This document shows, piece after piece, positions 62,801 to 64,000 of a stretch of 64,000 nucleotides of DNA. The stretch is from the NCBI GenBank assembly GCA_037783415.1, contig JAZGTN010000051.1, forward strand, positions 434,001 to 498,000, read 5' to 3'. This stretch comes from Leptasterias polaris. Its lineage: Eukaryota > Echinodermata > Asteroidea > Forcipulatida > Asteriidae. The first letter of the stretch is position 1. Each line of letters starts with the position of its first letter. The position numbers and the translations under genes are program-made. The notes under the pieces were generated by a model, which saw only the letters and a list, made by a program, of their open reading frames with translations, had not been told where the DNA came from and made no database searches.

Positions 62801-63359
62801 ATTGAGCCCTGTTCACCAGACCGCCCAGCCATGACATGCCAATGTATAATTTTACGTTGACAGATATTTCCCTGTTATTTGGCCATGCTCACTGTACATG
62901 TAATTGGAGGTGAGACAGGTGCATTTGTAACTACATGTATGTATAACCGTACTTCCAATGGGGTTGTCTTTCAATAACATCTCGCACTGATGTCATCGAA
63001 CCATGTAAAAGAAAACTTAAAGAAGAGCTCCAAAAATAAAATTCAGATTTGATATCCACCCAATAGACTGATAGAGTACTTAATGAAAATGAGGAAAAAC
63101 TCATAAGTCTCAAACCTTACGTTAAAGTGATGTCACAAGGTTATGGGTTCGAATCTGGCCAAGTTGGTTGATGGATTCACAAAGACAATTAAGGACAAAT
63201 TATTTTTGTTTAGTTACTGAATCACAATTTATTGAATTTGTGGCAACTCATAATCATATATTAAACCATTGTTTGCATGAGAGAGATTGGCTGTTGCCAG
63301 CTTGGTCTTTATATCTCCTATTGGGAGCTTTGCCGAGTTCCCTTGTGGGGAATATCATC
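62801..63359. other. No gene recognised
   Basis: No coding similarity. Confidence 0.4.
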
Positions 63360-63540
63360 TGGAAAAAAAACCCAAGCAAACAAATAAACAAGCATACAAC
63401 ACACACGAACAAAAAAAAACCCAAAAACCAAACTAAAAAACAAACAAACAAACAACCCAACAACCCAACAAACAAACACACACACAACCCACACACAAAC
63501 AAACACCCAACAAACAAACAAACAAACAACCCAACAAACA
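63360..63540. repeat. CAAA/CCAA low-complexity tract
   Basis: Long run of ACAAACAAACAACCCAACAA-like sequence. Cysteine/valine-rich frames on the minus strand are artefacts of it. Confidence 0.9.
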
Positions 63541-64000
63541 AGATGAATTTGCAAGTTTGATGCTCTTTGATGCTACAGCCAAAATCTCTGCAGACAATTG
63601 TTTCATTTGCTCTTCACAAGATTTCACCTCTGAAACATTTTTAAGAGATCATCGTGAATCAGGATTTTTACAATATGTGACTCAGAGTTTAGACGTAATG
63701 AATTTGCAGAGAAAACTTCCTTGCAGCAGTTGTATATTCTTTTCGAGGGTATTTATTATCTCATCGTCAACGTCAGCCTACATGTAGATGCCCTTTAAAA
63801 AGTTCACAAACACAGCCACCACAGCTCTCCAAACCCTCCCCTTTTTCCTGTGATTCATGTGCACACTGAAAATAACACTAAAATACCAGATGACAAGCTC
63901 TCTACAAAAGGGTAACTTGTTCCCCATCCTATCTATCCCCCAATGGCAAAAATATTTGTGAAAAAAACAAACACAAAATTCACTTTTTTGAGCATACACT
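63541..64000. other. No gene recognised
   Basis: A 76-codon frame at 63557-63787 has CFICSSQDFTSETFL but no identifiable domain. The window ends here. Confidence 0.35.

Noticed and set aside
63254..63627. Cysteine-rich minus frames (CLFVGL repeats)
   Set aside because: Artefact of the CAAA/CCAA low-complexity tract; three frames give similar repetitive products.

Overview
This is a gene-poor, repeat-dense animal nuclear sequence. The only clearly conserved cellular gene is DEPTOR (DEP domain-containing mTOR-interacting protein) on the minus strand at about 47.8-55.8 kb. Its exons join in phase and code for parts of two DEP domains and a C-terminal PDZ domain. Several features suggest a marine invertebrate deuterostome, most likely an echinoderm: a non-LTR retrotransposon with a 2A-like peptide, a TU/foldback-like element, tRNA-derived SINEs ending in ATT repeats, many short MITEs, and frequent TACATGTA words. 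The species assignment is inference.

Left part (1-9.5 kb). A decayed LINE end is followed by a P2X7-type intracellular-domain gene on the plus strand. An Academ-like TIR DNA transposon (copy 1, 2276-8373, TSD TAG) sits in its second exon, and a Rex1/Babar-like LINE (5053-6900) sits inside that transposon.

Middle part (9.5-31.6 kb). This is a nest of elements. The outer layer is one minus-strand Pao/BEL LTR retrotransposon (3' LTR 9536-9859, gag near 31.6 kb). It is interrupted by a near-complete two-ORF LINE (10433-15150), by a 10.7 kb TIR element (16764-27463, TSD GGGATAGTC) carrying a broken RecQ-like helicase, by a foldback element (28002-29191) and by a small MITE (about 29954-30097). 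The 10.7 kb element itself holds a second Academ-like copy (19858-24156, TSD GTA) and a 5'-truncated LINE (24711-27410) lying within its right inverted repeat. The Academ-like copies encode a protein with a complete FEN1/XPG-like acidic motif set and a C-terminal cysteine-rich CXC region.

Right part (31.6-64 kb). There is an L2/CR1-like LINE with a 2A-like motif (34.36-38.03 kb), three kinds of tandem repeats (38.0-39.3 kb), and a candidate small secreted-protein gene with a TATA box (39.67-41.93 kb). Then come MITEs and SINEs, the DEPTOR locus, a CpG-richer stretch at 58.6-58.9 kb, a decayed second foldback copy (59.1-59.85 kb), and repeats to the end with no recognisable gene.
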